From contig JAJDXM010000015.1 of assembly GCA_022823225.1 (NCBI GenBank), positions 55,104 through 119,103 of the forward strand: a stretch of 64,000 nt of DNA. The letters are read 5' to 3'. Below, piece by piece: positions 1-8,645 of this stretch. Position numbers and translations under genes: made by a program. The DNA is from Gemmatimonadota bacterium. GTDB lineage: Bacteria > Gemmatimonadota > Gemmatimonadetes > Longimicrobiales > Gaopeijiaceae. A model generated the notes under the pieces. The model worked only from the letters and a program-made list of their open reading frames with translations, did no database searches and was not told the origin of the DNA. Within the stretch, counting starts at the first letter, position 1, and each line of letters opens with the position of its first letter.

Positions 1-1381
1 ACGGGATCTGGGCCTGGATTCCCCTCCACAACGGCTCGCTCGCCGCCTGGCGGATCCGGTCGGCCGCGCCGGTGGGCAGCAGCCTCGCCGGCCGCCCGAT
101 CGGCCTTTCCAGAGCGGCGGCGGCGAGGCGGCGCACGCCCTCGTTGTAGATCGTCGCGGCGGCTTCGGTCCTGGCCGCGGCAACCACCCACTCGGAGGCC
201 CGTTCCGGGGACACTTCCTGCAGCAACTCGCCCCAGGTCCTCCGGGAGACCCGCGCCAACCCGGATTCCAGCCTCTCGGTGACGTAGTCCCGGGCGGCGG
301 GATCCCTCACCAGCTCCACGAACCACGCCGCCAGCGTTTCGACGGTCTGGGACACGCCGGGGTCGCCCGGCTCGCCCAGCACGTCCGTGACCGGCCGGTC
401 CAGAAGATCGCTGATTGCGTCGCTGATGCCCTTTGCGGTCGCCTCCTCGGCTTCCTGCTCGCGAAACATGCCGGCGATCCGCTCCGCACCCTCGGACTGA
501 ATCGTGCCGAAGACCTTGGTGATCGTTTCCTCGTTGATGATGAACCGGGCAACCACTCGCTGATGGAAGCGCAGGTCCTGCAGGAAACGGCGCAGCAGGT
601 CGCGGGTGACCTTCTCGAGTCGGAGCCGCGTGGCCGGGCGTTCCAGCAGCGATCCAAGCCGCTGAATGACGAGCGGAATATAGCCCGCGATCGCGTGTTC
701 CATGGTGGGAATCACGCCCGGCGGGAGGAGATCCCTCAAGGTCAGGTCGGGTCTCAGAACCCTTTCAGAGGCGTCCCGGAGGTACTCGGCGACCGTTTGG
801 TGGAAGCGTTCGCTCGACACCCCCGTTTCGAGGAGTCCGGCCAGGATCGCCGCCAGCTTCGCCTCCCGGCCCGGCGCGAGAATGTCGCTGACGGGCTGGT
901 CCGCCACGAAGGTCGCGAGCTCCGAGGCGCGTTCCTCGACGGACTGGGCGAAGTCCTCGGAGTGGAGATGCCGCCCGATCCGCGCGATGGTGTGGTCGAG
1001 CACGTCTTCGATGATCGGCTCCGCCTCCGCCATTGCCTCGGGCCCGAGAAGCTCGCGCACGGAACCCCGTTCCACCTCAAGAACCTCGTTCATGAACCTG
1101 GATAGTCCGGTGTCGAAGGCCTCGCGGAACTCCGGCGCGGAAAGAACCCGGGTGAGGTCTTCTTCGGTCAGCAGCCGGTTTCCCACGGCGCCGCCGATCG
1201 CGGCGGCCAGCCTCGCCTGGTTCTTGGGCACCGCACCCTGGAGGAAACCGATGCGGACACCGAGGAACTTCGGCGTGCGGTAGGGGTGGAAGAGCATCCA
1301 GATGGCGACGGTGTTGGTGAGCCCGCCGGCCAGCGCACCGCTCACGATCGTGACGATCGCACGCAACAGGGCTTCGTTCAC
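1..1381 (-). CDS. DUF445 family membrane-anchored protein, C-terminal end cut by window edge
   Basis: 460 codons are visible on the minus strand, open to the window edge. The start is GTG at 1381, 7 bases after the stop of the upstream lipoprotein gene, so translation is probably coupled. The N-terminus has a hydrophobic segment followed by TNTVAIWMLFHPY, matching the DUF445 (YheB-like) hallmark of the TNWIAIKMLFRPY type. The remainder is a long alpha-helical region with repeated DxxxxFxxxVxE-like units, also typical of DUF445. The family is a poorly characterised membrane-associated group; no enzymatic function is claimed. Third gene of a three-gene minus-strand operon with a lipoprotein and a DUF1499 protein. 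Confidence 0.85.
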   Translation of the reverse strand, partial: MNEALLRAIVTIVSGALAGGLTNTVAIWMLFHPYRTPKFLGVRIGFLQGAVPKNQARLAAAIGGAVGNRLLTEEDLTRVLSAPEFREAFDTGLSRFMNEVLEVERGSVRELLGPEAMAEAEPIIEDVLDHTIARIGRHLHSEDFAQSVEERASELATFVADQPVSDILAPGREAKLAAILAGLLETGVSSERFHQTVAEYLRDASERVLRPDLTLRDLLPPGVIPTMEHAIAGYIPLVIQRLGSLLERPATRLRLEKVTRDLLRRFLQDLRFHQRVVARFIINEETITKVFGTIQSEGAERIAGMFREQEAEEATAKGISDAISDLLDRPVTDVLGEPGDPGVSQTVETLAAWFVELVRDPAARDYVTERLESGLARVSRRTWGELLQEVSPERASEWVVAAARTEAAATIYNEGVRRLAAAALERPIGRPARLLPTGAADRIRQAASEPLWRGIQAQIP

Positions 1382-1388
1382 GGGCGGG

Positions 1389-2357
1389 CTATCCCTGGAA
1401 GTGGCGGAGGAAGCCGCTCACCGCCACCTGCTCCCCGTCGATCGTGATCTGGCCGGCCACTTCATAGACGACCAGCACCGGCAGAATGGCACCGTCGCCA
1501 TCGTGCAACTGCACATGCGAACTCACCGCCTCGAATTGACCCTCGAGCCGTCCGTCGGCGGACTCGATTCGCCAGAGGACCGGCACGTCGCGGCGCGCGC
1601 GCTCGACACTGCGGGTCTCCTCCCAGGCGACCTCGACCTCCGGCCAGAAGAGCTCCCGGGCACCTCGTCGTGACCACGCCCGGTAGCGTCCCGGTCCTTC
1701 CAGGTTGGCGATCACCAGTTGGAGGGCGTCGCCCGCGGTGAGCAGCCCGAGCTCGGCCGAGTCTTCCCGTCCGTCGGCGCGTACCGCGAAGGCGTCCAAC
1801 ACCAGCCCGGTCGTCTCAACGTCGGCGAGGCGTACGGCCCCCTCGAGCAGACGGTACGTCGCACCCCGCTGGCCGCTCCACTCCACCACGGTCTCGCCCA
1901 TACGCATGGAAAGATCGCGCACGCCTTCGCGGTAGTAGATCTCCTCCAGCGCGTCCTGGAGACCCACCACGAGGCGAGCCGGCCCGCGCGGCACGATCCG
2001 CCACGGTGTCCGCGTCGGCTCCGTCACCCAGTCGTCCTCCATGAAAAGACGCCACTGGCCCGCGCGACGGAGCCAGCCGCGGATCGACCTGTGGACGCCA
2101 TCGGCTTCGATTCGGTTTTCAAAGTCCCATGGAACCAGAAGCGCCGAATCACTCGTGGTCTCGATGAAGGCGACGGTTCTGAGGTACAGGGTGCCGGGTG
2201 CGACCGCGGTCCCGGCCGTCGCTGCGCCGGCGGGGCCACGGTCCCCTTCGGCGCCGGGCGACTCGCTGTCCGGCGCGCCACCGGTGCATGCGGCCGCGAG
2301 CGCGGTACCCATCGCCAGCACCGGCCGCCGCGCCGCCCGAACGCAGCGGGGACTCAT
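1389..2357 (-). CDS. putative lipoprotein of unknown function
   Basis: 322 residues. The N-terminus carries Arg residues, a short hydrophobic stretch and LAAAC, a lipobox, so the mature protein is probably lipid-anchored from about residue 24. An acidic Ala/Gly/Pro-rich linker follows, then about 270 residues of mixed beta-rich sequence with many Trp/Arg positions. No known family recognised. The start overlaps the stop of the DUF1499 gene by 4 bases (ATGA) and its own stop lies 7 bases before the DUF445 start, so the three genes look co-transcribed. Role unknown; export to the envelope is inferred from the lipobox only. Confidence 0.75.
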   Translation of the reverse strand: MSPRCVRAARRPVLAMGTALAAACTGGAPDSESPGAEGDRGPAGAATAGTAVAPGTLYLRTVAFIETTSDSALLVPWDFENRIEADGVHRSIRGWLRRAGQWRLFMEDDWVTEPTRTPWRIVPRGPARLVVGLQDALEEIYYREGVRDLSMRMGETVVEWSGQRGATYRLLEGAVRLADVETTGLVLDAFAVRADGREDSAELGLLTAGDALQLVIANLEGPGRYRAWSRRGARELFWPEVEVAWEETRSVERARRDVPVLWRIESADGRLEGQFEAVSSHVQLHDGDGAILPVLVVYEVAGQITIDGEQVAVSGFLRHFQG

Positions 2358-2743
2358 TCCACGGCCTGCCGGCCGTCGGCGCCGAGTGCGCGATCCAGGG
2401 CGGTGCAGAACCGGCGGATGCGGCGTCCGTTGACACCGAAGTCACCTCCAGGGTGCCTGCGCCAAGCGGTCAGGTCCACGCGCGTCTGGACGTTTTCGTC
2501 CAGCGAGACCCGGATCACGAAGTCGGCCGGGAAACGAAGGATGAGCCCGCGGACCCGCGCTTCGAGTACACCTTCCTGATCATCCGCACGGGGAGCCATC
2601 CAGCCGCGCAGTCCGCCGTTGGCGAGCCGGGCCGCAGCGTCCCAGACCGTCCCGAAGGGAATCGCATAGGTCCGGCCAGGCAGTTTCGGGTCGCCAGCAT
2701 CCGCGCTTCCCTGTGCGGAGCGGTCGGTGAATCCCTTCCCCAT
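2354..2743 (-). CDS. DUF1499-like protein
   Basis: 129 residues from an ATG at 2743; the frame stays open upstream to a TTG at 2866, so a longer form is possible. The C-terminal half resembles DUF1499 (D-F-G-x-N-x-R-R-I-R near the end, residues about 105-115), preceded by a predicted beta strand FPADFVIRVSLDEN. The usual N-terminal hydrophobic segment of the family is not evident. First gene of the minus-strand lipoprotein/DUF445 operon (4-base overlap downstream) and divergent from the nucleotidyltransferase gene at 2928. Function of the family is not established. Confidence 0.6.
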   Translation of the reverse strand: MGKGFTDRSAQGSADAGDPKLPGRTYAIPFGTVWDAAARLANGGLRGWMAPRADDQEGVLEARVRGLILRFPADFVIRVSLDENVQTRVDLTAWRRHPGGDFGVNGRRIRRFCTALDRALGADGRQAVE

Positions 2744-2927
2744 TCTGTCGGTCGCTGTCCTTGCAGAAAGCGGCTTCCGTTCCCAGCCCGATGCAATCGA
2801 CGCGCTGCGCGCGGCCGTGGTTCCATCGCTCGGGCTGCCGGTCTTCAGGAAGCTGTCCAAGGTCAAGGTGCGAGGTCAACACCGGGAATTCCTTCAGTAC
2901 GGGTGGCTGCTCCGCTATCTTCACCGG

Positions 2928-3947
2928 ATGAAGGCCGTTATTCCGCTGGCAGGCAGGGGCACGCGCCTGCGACCGCACACCCATCTCACACCCAAGCCCC
3001 TGATCCGCGTGGCCGGCAAGCCGGTTCTGGACTACATCCTGGACGATCTGCTCGAGGTGGGTGTCTCGGAAGTCATCTTCGTCGTCGGCCACTTGCGGGA
3101 CTCGATTCGGACGCATATCGAAACCAGCCAGCCCCGCATCCGAGCCCGCTACGTGGTGCAGGAGATTCAGGACGGCACAGCTGGCGCGGTCGCGCTGGCC
3201 CGGCCCTGGGTGGACGGCGAGCTGCTGATCCTCTTCGCCGACACCCTCTTCGAGGTCGACCTTACGATAGCCGGCAGCCTCGACGCGGGTCGCTCCGGCG
3301 TGATCTGGGCCAAGGAGGTTGAGGACTACAGCCGCTTCGGCGTGATCGTGACCGACGCCAACGGCGACATGACCCGCATCGTCGAGAAGCCCCGGGAACC
3401 GGTGTCCAGGCTGGCCAACATCGGGCTGTACTACATCCGCGACCACGAGCTGCTCTTCGAGGGGATCGAGGACACGCGAACGCGCGGGCCGGGCCCCTCG
3501 GGGGAGTACTACCTCACGGACGCCTTCCAGTACATGGTGGACGCGGGCGCCCGGATCCTGACGGCGCCGGTCAGGACCTGGCTCGATGCCGGCAAGGTGG
3601 ATGCCCTCCTCGACGCCAACCGGTATCTTGTCGGGGTGGGTGGAGGCAGGGGCGGGGTGGACCGGGCCGCGACCGTGTCGGGGTCGGCGATCTCGCAGCT
3701 CTCTCGGATCGAGGCGGGGGCCCGCGTGACGAACTCCCGGATCGGGGACAACGTCACCGTCGAGGCGGGTGCCCGGGTGTCCGACTCGGAACTGGGCGAC
3801 ACCATTGTCGGGGCGGGCGCGAGGGTGGAGCGGAGCCGGCTGCACGGTTCGCTGATCGGAAGTCACGCCGTGGTGACAGGGTGCCGGGGATGCCTCAACA
3901 TTATGGATCATTCGGAGGTGCGCGGCGGACCGCCACCCGGCGCATGA
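2928..3947 (+). CDS. sugar-1-phosphate nucleotidyltransferase with left-handed beta-helix tail
   Basis: 339 residues; ATG at 2928 is chosen because the nucleotide-binding motif begins at residue 4 (VIPLAGRGTRLRPHT, then PKPLI). This is the RmlA/GalU/GlmU-type fold that transfers NMP from NTP to a sugar 1-phosphate. LFADTLF (about residue 105) is the metal-binding Asp region and IVEKP a typical downstream strand. From about residue 245 hexad-like repeats (AxVSGSAI, NSRIGDNVTVEAGARV, SELGDTIVGAGARV) indicate a left-handed beta-helix, as in GlmU or bifunctional NDP-sugar synthases. Substrate cannot be told from sequence. The next gene starts 13 bases after the stop, so it likely heads the long plus-strand operon. 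Confidence 0.88.
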   Translation: MKAVIPLAGRGTRLRPHTHLTPKPLIRVAGKPVLDYILDDLLEVGVSEVIFVVGHLRDSIRTHIETSQPRIRARYVVQEIQDGTAGAVALARPWVDGELLILFADTLFEVDLTIAGSLDAGRSGVIWAKEVEDYSRFGVIVTDANGDMTRIVEKPREPVSRLANIGLYYIRDHELLFEGIEDTRTRGPGPSGEYYLTDAFQYMVDAGARILTAPVRTWLDAGKVDALLDANRYLVGVGGGRGGVDRAATVSGSAISQLSRIEAGARVTNSRIGDNVTVEAGARVSDSELGDTIVGAGARVERSRLHGSLIGSHAVVTGCRGCLNIMDHSEVRGGPPPGA

Positions 3948-3960
3948 TGAAGGAGCCACG

Positions 3961-5208
3961 ATGAACGGCGAGGGATTGATCCACGACTGGAATGTGGAGG
4001 AGTTTGACACGCTGGCGTGGGGCAGGCACGTGGAGCTGAACGACGAGACGCTCCGCGACGGTCTCCAGTCTCCCTCGGTAACGGATCCGCCCATAGAAGC
4101 CAAGATCCGGCTCCTCCACCTCATGAGCCAACTGGGTATCCATTCCGCCGACATCGGTCTTCCCGCCGCGGGGCCGAGAGCCGTGGCCGACGTCACGCGT
4201 CTCTGCGAGGAGATCCGCGACTCGAAGCTGTCGCTCCGTCCCAACTGCGCCGCACGCACGGTCGTTGGGGACGTGGTGCCGGCGGTCGAGATCACGCAGC
4301 GCACGGGCGTGGTCCTCGAAGTCTGCGCCTTTATCGGCAGTTCGCCGATCCGACTCTTCGCCGAGAGCTGGACGCTGGACCGGATACTCCGCACGGCGGA
4401 GCAGTCCGTATCCTTCTGCGTGAAGGAAGGCCTGCCCGTCATGTTCGTCACCGAGGACACCACGAGGGCGGACGGGGAGACCCTGAAGGCACTCTACGGC
4501 ACCGCCATCAGAGCCGGAGCCCGCAGAATCTGCCTGTCGGACACGGTGGGCCACGCCACGCCCTCGGGAGTGCGGTCGCTCATCCGCTTTGTCAGGCGCG
4601 AGATCATCGATCCCTCGGACGCGAACGTCAAGCTCGACTGGCACGGCCACCGGGACCGCGGCCTGGGCCTCGCCAACGCGCTGGCCGCGATCGAGGCCGG
4701 AGCCGACCGCATCCACGCCACGGCGATGGGAATCGGCGAGCGGATCGGCAACGTCGAAATGGACCTGCTGCTCGTCAATCTGGCGCTCGCCGGCGTCCAC
4801 ACCGCGGATCTCTCGCTCCTCTCGGAGTACTGCGAGCTGGTGTCGCGCGAGTGCGACGTCCCCCTTCCCCCCAACTACCCCGTCATCGGTGCGGACGCCT
4901 TCCGCACGGCTACGGGCGTGCACGCGGCGGCGATCGTCAAGGCGCACGCGAAGGGTGCCGACTGGCTGGCCGACCGCGTGTACTCCGGGGTGCCCGCATC
5001 GCTCGTTGGCCGGCGCCAGGTGATCGAGGTGGGACCCATGTCCGGGATTTCGAACGTCAAGTACTGGCTGCAAGAGCGCGGCTACGATCCCGAAGACGCC
5101 GGGCTGTGCGCGCGGATCTTCGCCCGCGCCAAGGAGGTCGACCACACGCTGTCCGAGGAGGAGGTGCTCAGGATCGTCGAGGAGGCTCGCGCCCGGCCGG
5201 TCTCGTGA
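3961..5208 (+). CDS. isopropylmalate synthase / HMG-CoA lyase-like aldolase
   Basis: 415 residues. The N-terminal half is a TIM-barrel of the DRE-TIM metallolyase family: LNDETLRDGLQSP around residues 26-38 holds the catalytic Arg and metal-binding Asp (R32, D33). HGHRDRGLGLANALAAIEAG supplies the two metal-binding His, and GIGERIGN matches LeuA/homocitrate synthase members. The C-terminal regulatory LeuA dimer domain is absent, so it is not a feedback-regulated canonical LeuA. Substrate unknown: 2-isopropylmalate synthase, homocitrate synthase or citramalate synthase are all possible. One base separates its stop from the phoB start. Confidence 0.82.
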   Translation: MNGEGLIHDWNVEEFDTLAWGRHVELNDETLRDGLQSPSVTDPPIEAKIRLLHLMSQLGIHSADIGLPAAGPRAVADVTRLCEEIRDSKLSLRPNCAARTVVGDVVPAVEITQRTGVVLEVCAFIGSSPIRLFAESWTLDRILRTAEQSVSFCVKEGLPVMFVTEDTTRADGETLKALYGTAIRAGARRICLSDTVGHATPSGVRSLIRFVRREIIDPSDANVKLDWHGHRDRGLGLANALAAIEAGADRIHATAMGIGERIGNVEMDLLLVNLALAGVHTADLSLLSEYCELVSRECDVPLPPNYPVIGADAFRTATGVHAAAIVKAHAKGADWLADRVYSGVPASLVGRRQVIEVGPMSGISNVKYWLQERGYDPEDAGLCARIFARAKEVDHTLSEEEVLRIVEEARARPVS

Positions 5209-5209
5209 A

Positions 5210-5950
5210 ATGAACTGGAGAAGCAGGAAGAAGCGCGACGGACCGCGACGGATCCTGGTGATCGAGGACGACCCCGGCATTGCGGCACTGGTCGCCTACC
5301 AGCTGACCAGGGCGGGATACCGGGTGCGCTCGGCGGCGAGTGGGGACAGCGGACTCGACTCGATGCACCGCGAGATTCCCGATCTCGTCGTGCTGGACCG
5401 GATGCTGCCCGGACTCTCTGGCGACGAGGTCCTGAAGTCGATCCGCCAGGATCCCGCGACCCGGGCCATTCCGGTCCTGATGCTCACGGCCAGGCGGGAG
5501 CCCACCGACCGGATCGAGGGGCTGGAACTGGGAGCGGACGACTACCTCACCAAGCCGTTCAGTCCCAGGGAATTGGCGTTGCGGGTCGATGCGATCCTGA
5601 AGCGGATTCACGAGTTCGGCGACGCCGGTGCGGATGAGCGGGTTCTGGAGGCCGGCGGTCTGGCGCTGGACCTGGGATCGATGCGCGTGACGCTGGACGG
5701 CGAGGAGTTGCCGGTCACGCCCACCGAGTACCGGCTGCTCCGGGTTTTGCTGGAGGACAGGGGACAGATGAAGGAACGGGCCGAACTCCTCGAAGCGGTA
5801 TGGGATCTGGATGGCAGGGGGAGGGACGGGATCAGGGAGCGGACCGTGGACATGCACATCCGCCGTCTTCGCACGAAGCTGGGAGATGCGGGAGACCGGA
5901 TCGAGACCGTCCGCGGCTTTGGTTACCGGTTCAGGGCGGAGAGAAGGTGA
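5210..5950 (+). CDS. phoB: phosphate-regulon response regulator PhoB
   Basis: 246 residues. Receiver domain about 14-128 with acidic pocket E19/D20/D21, phospho-acceptor D63 (LVVLDRMLPG) and K115 (YLTKPFSP). Winged-helix OmpR/PhoB output domain about 140-244, ending with RTVDMHIRRLRTKL and the ETVRGFGYRF wing. Assigned as PhoB because it is followed directly by a PhoR-like kinase and pstSCAB-phoU. When phosphorylated under phosphate limitation, PhoB binds Pho boxes and activates uptake genes. An unusually basic N-terminal extension (residues 2-14) precedes the first strand. The 3' end overlaps phoR by 4 bases (GTGA). Confidence 0.92.
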   Translation: MNWRSRKKRDGPRRILVIEDDPGIAALVAYQLTRAGYRVRSAASGDSGLDSMHREIPDLVVLDRMLPGLSGDEVLKSIRQDPATRAIPVLMLTARREPTDRIEGLELGADDYLTKPFSPRELALRVDAILKRIHEFGDAGADERVLEAGGLALDLGSMRVTLDGEELPVTPTEYRLLRVLLEDRGQMKERAELLEAVWDLDGRGRDGIRERTVDMHIRRLRTKLGDAGDRIETVRGFGYRFRAERR

Positions 5951-7725
5951 GGCTTCCGCTCAGGGGCGTGACCAGCCTGTCGGGGGCTGGCGTGGTGCTT
6001 GTGCTGAGCGCCACTGCATGGGCGGTTGCCCGGGCCGTGGCCAGCGAGGCCATGCAGTCGGAGGCCGAGCGTCACCTGGCGGCGGCAACCGCGCTGGGAG
6101 CCGAGCGGCTCCAGGGAGCGCAGTCGCAATCGCTGGACGCCGTGGTTGTAGCCCTCGCCCGCGAAACGGGGTACCGGGTGAGTGTCTTCGATGCCGGGGG
6201 GCGTCTGGTCGCCGATTCGGATCTTGGACCGTCGGCGGCGGACCGGATGCCGGATGAGGTGTCGCGCAGTGAGGTCGAGGGGGCGTTGGGCCGCGTCACG
6301 GCATCTTCGCGGCGGGTGAGTTCCCTGGACGGGCGGCCCTACCTCTTCAGCGCAGTGCGCCAGTACCGGGGTGGGCGTCCGGTGGTGATCCGCTTCGGAA
6401 CCCCGGTTGGGCCGATGTCCGCGGCCGCGGGAAGGGTCGCGCGCGGCGTTGCCCTGGGCGTCCTGATGGCGGGAATCGTCGGAGTATGCGTCCTCTACCG
6501 ATGGACCCGCACGATCACGGCCTCGCTGCACGACATCCGGGGACTTCTCGTCCGCATCGGTGCCGGCGAGACCGGTGGCGCCCGGGTGAAGTTGTCCCGT
6601 TTCAGCGAGCTGGCGCGCGTGGGATCGGCGGCGAACCGGATCAGGGGGGAGCTGAAGGAGCAGCTCGGCAGAGTGTCCCGGGAACGGGACGAGCTCACCC
6701 AGCTGATGGACGAGGTCGGCGAGGGGATGATGGCGCTGACCAGCGACGCCCGCATCCTGCGCATCAATCCCGCCGCGCTGGAGCTGTTGGGACTGGTGGA
6801 AGTGCTCCCGTTCTCGCCGGTCGGGTCGATTGTGCGGGATCCCGTCCTGAGAGACCTTCTCGAGGCCTCCGTGGTTCGCCCCGAAGGCCGCCTCGAGGTC
6901 ACGGTAGGCGACCGCGAACTGGAGGTTCGCACCAAGCGGGGCACCGAGGGAGGCGCGGTGGTTCTCCTGGTGGACATCACGGAGATCAGGCGCCTGGAGG
7001 CGGTGCGATCCGACTTCGTCGCCAATGCGTCGCACGAACTCAAGACGCCGCTGACGGTCATTCGCGCCGCCGCCGAGACGGTGATGGACGACAAGCTTCC
7101 CGCCGATCTGCGGAGCCGGTTCCTCAGGTCGATCGAGGGCAACACCGTGCGGCTGCAGCGCCTGGTCGACGACCTGCTGGACCTCTCCCGGTACGAATCC
7201 GGGGCATGGCGCCCCGAGCGCGACCCGATCCCGCTGGGACTGGTGGCGCGTGAGGCCTGGGAGGGACTGGAGAAGCGCTGGATCGATCGGGAGATCGACT
7301 TCCGGGTGATCGGAGACGGCGAGGCGATCGCCGACAAGGGCGCCGTCTACCAGATCTTCCGCAACCTCTTCGAGAACGCGCTGCGGTTCGTGCCCGGCGA
7401 CGGGGCGAGGATCGCGGTGCGCATCGGCGGCGTGGGCGAAATGATGGAGGTATCGGTCGAGGACAACGGTTCCGGCATCCCCGCCTCGGCACTTCCCAGG
7501 ATCTTCGAGCGCTTCTACCGGGTGGACGCTGCCCGGTCCCGCGAAGAGGGCGGTACGGGACTCGGTCTGGCGATCGTGCGCCACCTCGTGTCGAGCATGG
7601 GCGGCGAGGCGTCCGCGAGCAGCGTGTGGGGATCCGAAACCGTCATCACATTCACGCTTCCCGGCCCGAAGGCGCGCGAGCTGCTCTCCGGGACCCGGAC
7701 CCGTTCCCCGGGGGCCGACCGATGA
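5947..7725 (+). CDS. phoR: phosphate-regulon sensor kinase PhoR
   Basis: 592 residues from a GTG overlapping the phoB stop. Two membrane segments (about 12-30 and 164-184) flank an extracytoplasmic sensor domain of about 130 residues, so it is the full-length transmembrane type. HAMP follows, then a PAS domain (about 255-340), a HisKA domain with phospho-acceptor H363 in SHELKTPLTVI, and HATPase_c with N box NLFENALRF, G1 VEDNGSGIP and G2 GGTGLGLAIVRHL. Transfers phosphate to PhoB and probably responds to PstSCAB/PhoU. The 3' end overlaps pstS by 4 bases. Confidence 0.9.
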   Translation: MRLPLRGVTSLSGAGVVLVLSATAWAVARAVASEAMQSEAERHLAAATALGAERLQGAQSQSLDAVVVALARETGYRVSVFDAGGRLVADSDLGPSAADRMPDEVSRSEVEGALGRVTASSRRVSSLDGRPYLFSAVRQYRGGRPVVIRFGTPVGPMSAAAGRVARGVALGVLMAGIVGVCVLYRWTRTITASLHDIRGLLVRIGAGETGGARVKLSRFSELARVGSAANRIRGELKEQLGRVSRERDELTQLMDEVGEGMMALTSDARILRINPAALELLGLVEVLPFSPVGSIVRDPVLRDLLEASVVRPEGRLEVTVGDRELEVRTKRGTEGGAVVLLVDITEIRRLEAVRSDFVANASHELKTPLTVIRAAAETVMDDKLPADLRSRFLRSIEGNTVRLQRLVDDLLDLSRYESGAWRPERDPIPLGLVAREAWEGLEKRWIDREIDFRVIGDGEAIADKGAVYQIFRNLFENALRFVPGDGARIAVRIGGVGEMMEVSVEDNGSGIPASALPRIFERFYRVDAARSREEGGTGLGLAIVRHLVSSMGGEASASSVWGSETVITFTLPGPKARELLSGTRTRSPGADR

Positions 7726-8645
7726 CGGCCTGCCCGGTCCGCCTGGCCGGCTTCGGGCTTGTGGCGGCGCTGGCAGCCGCTTGCGGCGGAGACGGCGTCG
7801 CGGTGGTTGTGGGGGGCTCCGGCAGCCTCCATCCGCTCTCCGAGGCCGTGGCGGAGTCTTTTGTCGGGACGGCGCCCGGGCGCCGGCTGGCGGTGGGCTA
7901 TTCGGGGACGGCCGGAGGTCTCAGGCGCCTTTGCCGCGGAGAGATCGATATTTCCGCAGCGTCTCGCAGGATATCCGCGATGGAGGCGGATGCATGTAGA
8001 GCAGCCGGGTTTCGGTATGTCGAGATACCGGTCGCCAGAGACGGCATCGTCCTCGTGGCCCACCCGTCCAACACGGTCGTGGACTGCCTGACGCTGGAGG
8101 AGCTGCGACGCCTGTGGGGACCGTCCGACGATGTTCGGAGCTGGCGCGACCTGAGGCCCGACTATCCGGACGAGAGGATCCGGTTCTTCGGACCGGGTCC
8201 GGGCTCGGGCACCTTCCGCTACTTCACCGAGGTGGTCGTGGGGCGGCCGGGGGCCAGTCGTTCCGACCATTACCAGACCGCGAACGACGACATGATCGCC
8301 CGCGGGGTTGCGGGTGACCGCTGGGGACTGGGCTACCTCGGCAGCGCCGCGCACATGCACAACAGGGACCGCCTGCGCGCCATCGCGGTGGACACGGGAT
8401 TCGGGTGCGTGCCCCCCTCCGCGGAGGCCGTGGCCGATGGGCGGTACAGTCCGCTCGCGCGGGAACTCTACCTCTATGTCGGCACGTCTTCGCTGGCCCG
8501 GGACGATGTGTTCGACCTGGTCGCACACTATCTGGACATGGCCGCGCGCCTGGGACCCGAGCTCGGCTACGTGGCGCTGCCGGAGGCGGAATACGGGCGC
8601 AGCCGGGCCGTTCTGGCCGCGTCCCGGAGGGCGGCGCGGCCATGA
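7722..8645 (+). CDS. pstS: phosphate ABC transporter substrate-binding lipoprotein PstS
   Basis: 307 residues; ATG at 7722 overlaps the phoR stop. Lipoprotein signal with LAAAC (Cys21). The mature part is a PBP-like fold: GGSGSLHPLSEAVAESF at the phosphate-binding N-terminus, YSGTAGGLRRLCRGEIDISAA as the second anion-binding loop, GPGSGTFRYFTEVV for the third, and GYLGSAA before the C-terminal lobe. Binds inorganic phosphate outside the membrane and passes it to PstCA. Followed by pstC with a 4-base overlap. Confidence 0.9.
   Translation: MTACPVRLAGFGLVAALAAACGGDGVAVVVGGSGSLHPLSEAVAESFVGTAPGRRLAVGYSGTAGGLRRLCRGEIDISAASRRISAMEADACRAAGFRYVEIPVARDGIVLVAHPSNTVVDCLTLEELRRLWGPSDDVRSWRDLRPDYPDERIRFFGPGPGSGTFRYFTEVVVGRPGASRSDHYQTANDDMIARGVAGDRWGLGYLGSAAHMHNRDRLRAIAVDTGFGCVPPSAEAVADGRYSPLARELYLYVGTSSLARDDVFDLVAHYLDMAARLGPELGYVALPEAEYGRSRAVLAASRRAARP

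Noticed and set aside
2744..2866. Upstream extension of the DUF1499 gene to a TTG start at 2866
   Set aside because: The added residues have no domain character and an ATG at 2743 fits better; left open.
5800..5946. Longer start of phoR inside phoB
   Set aside because: The GTG overlapping the phoB stop gives the correct first membrane helix; extension is out-of-frame phoB sequence.
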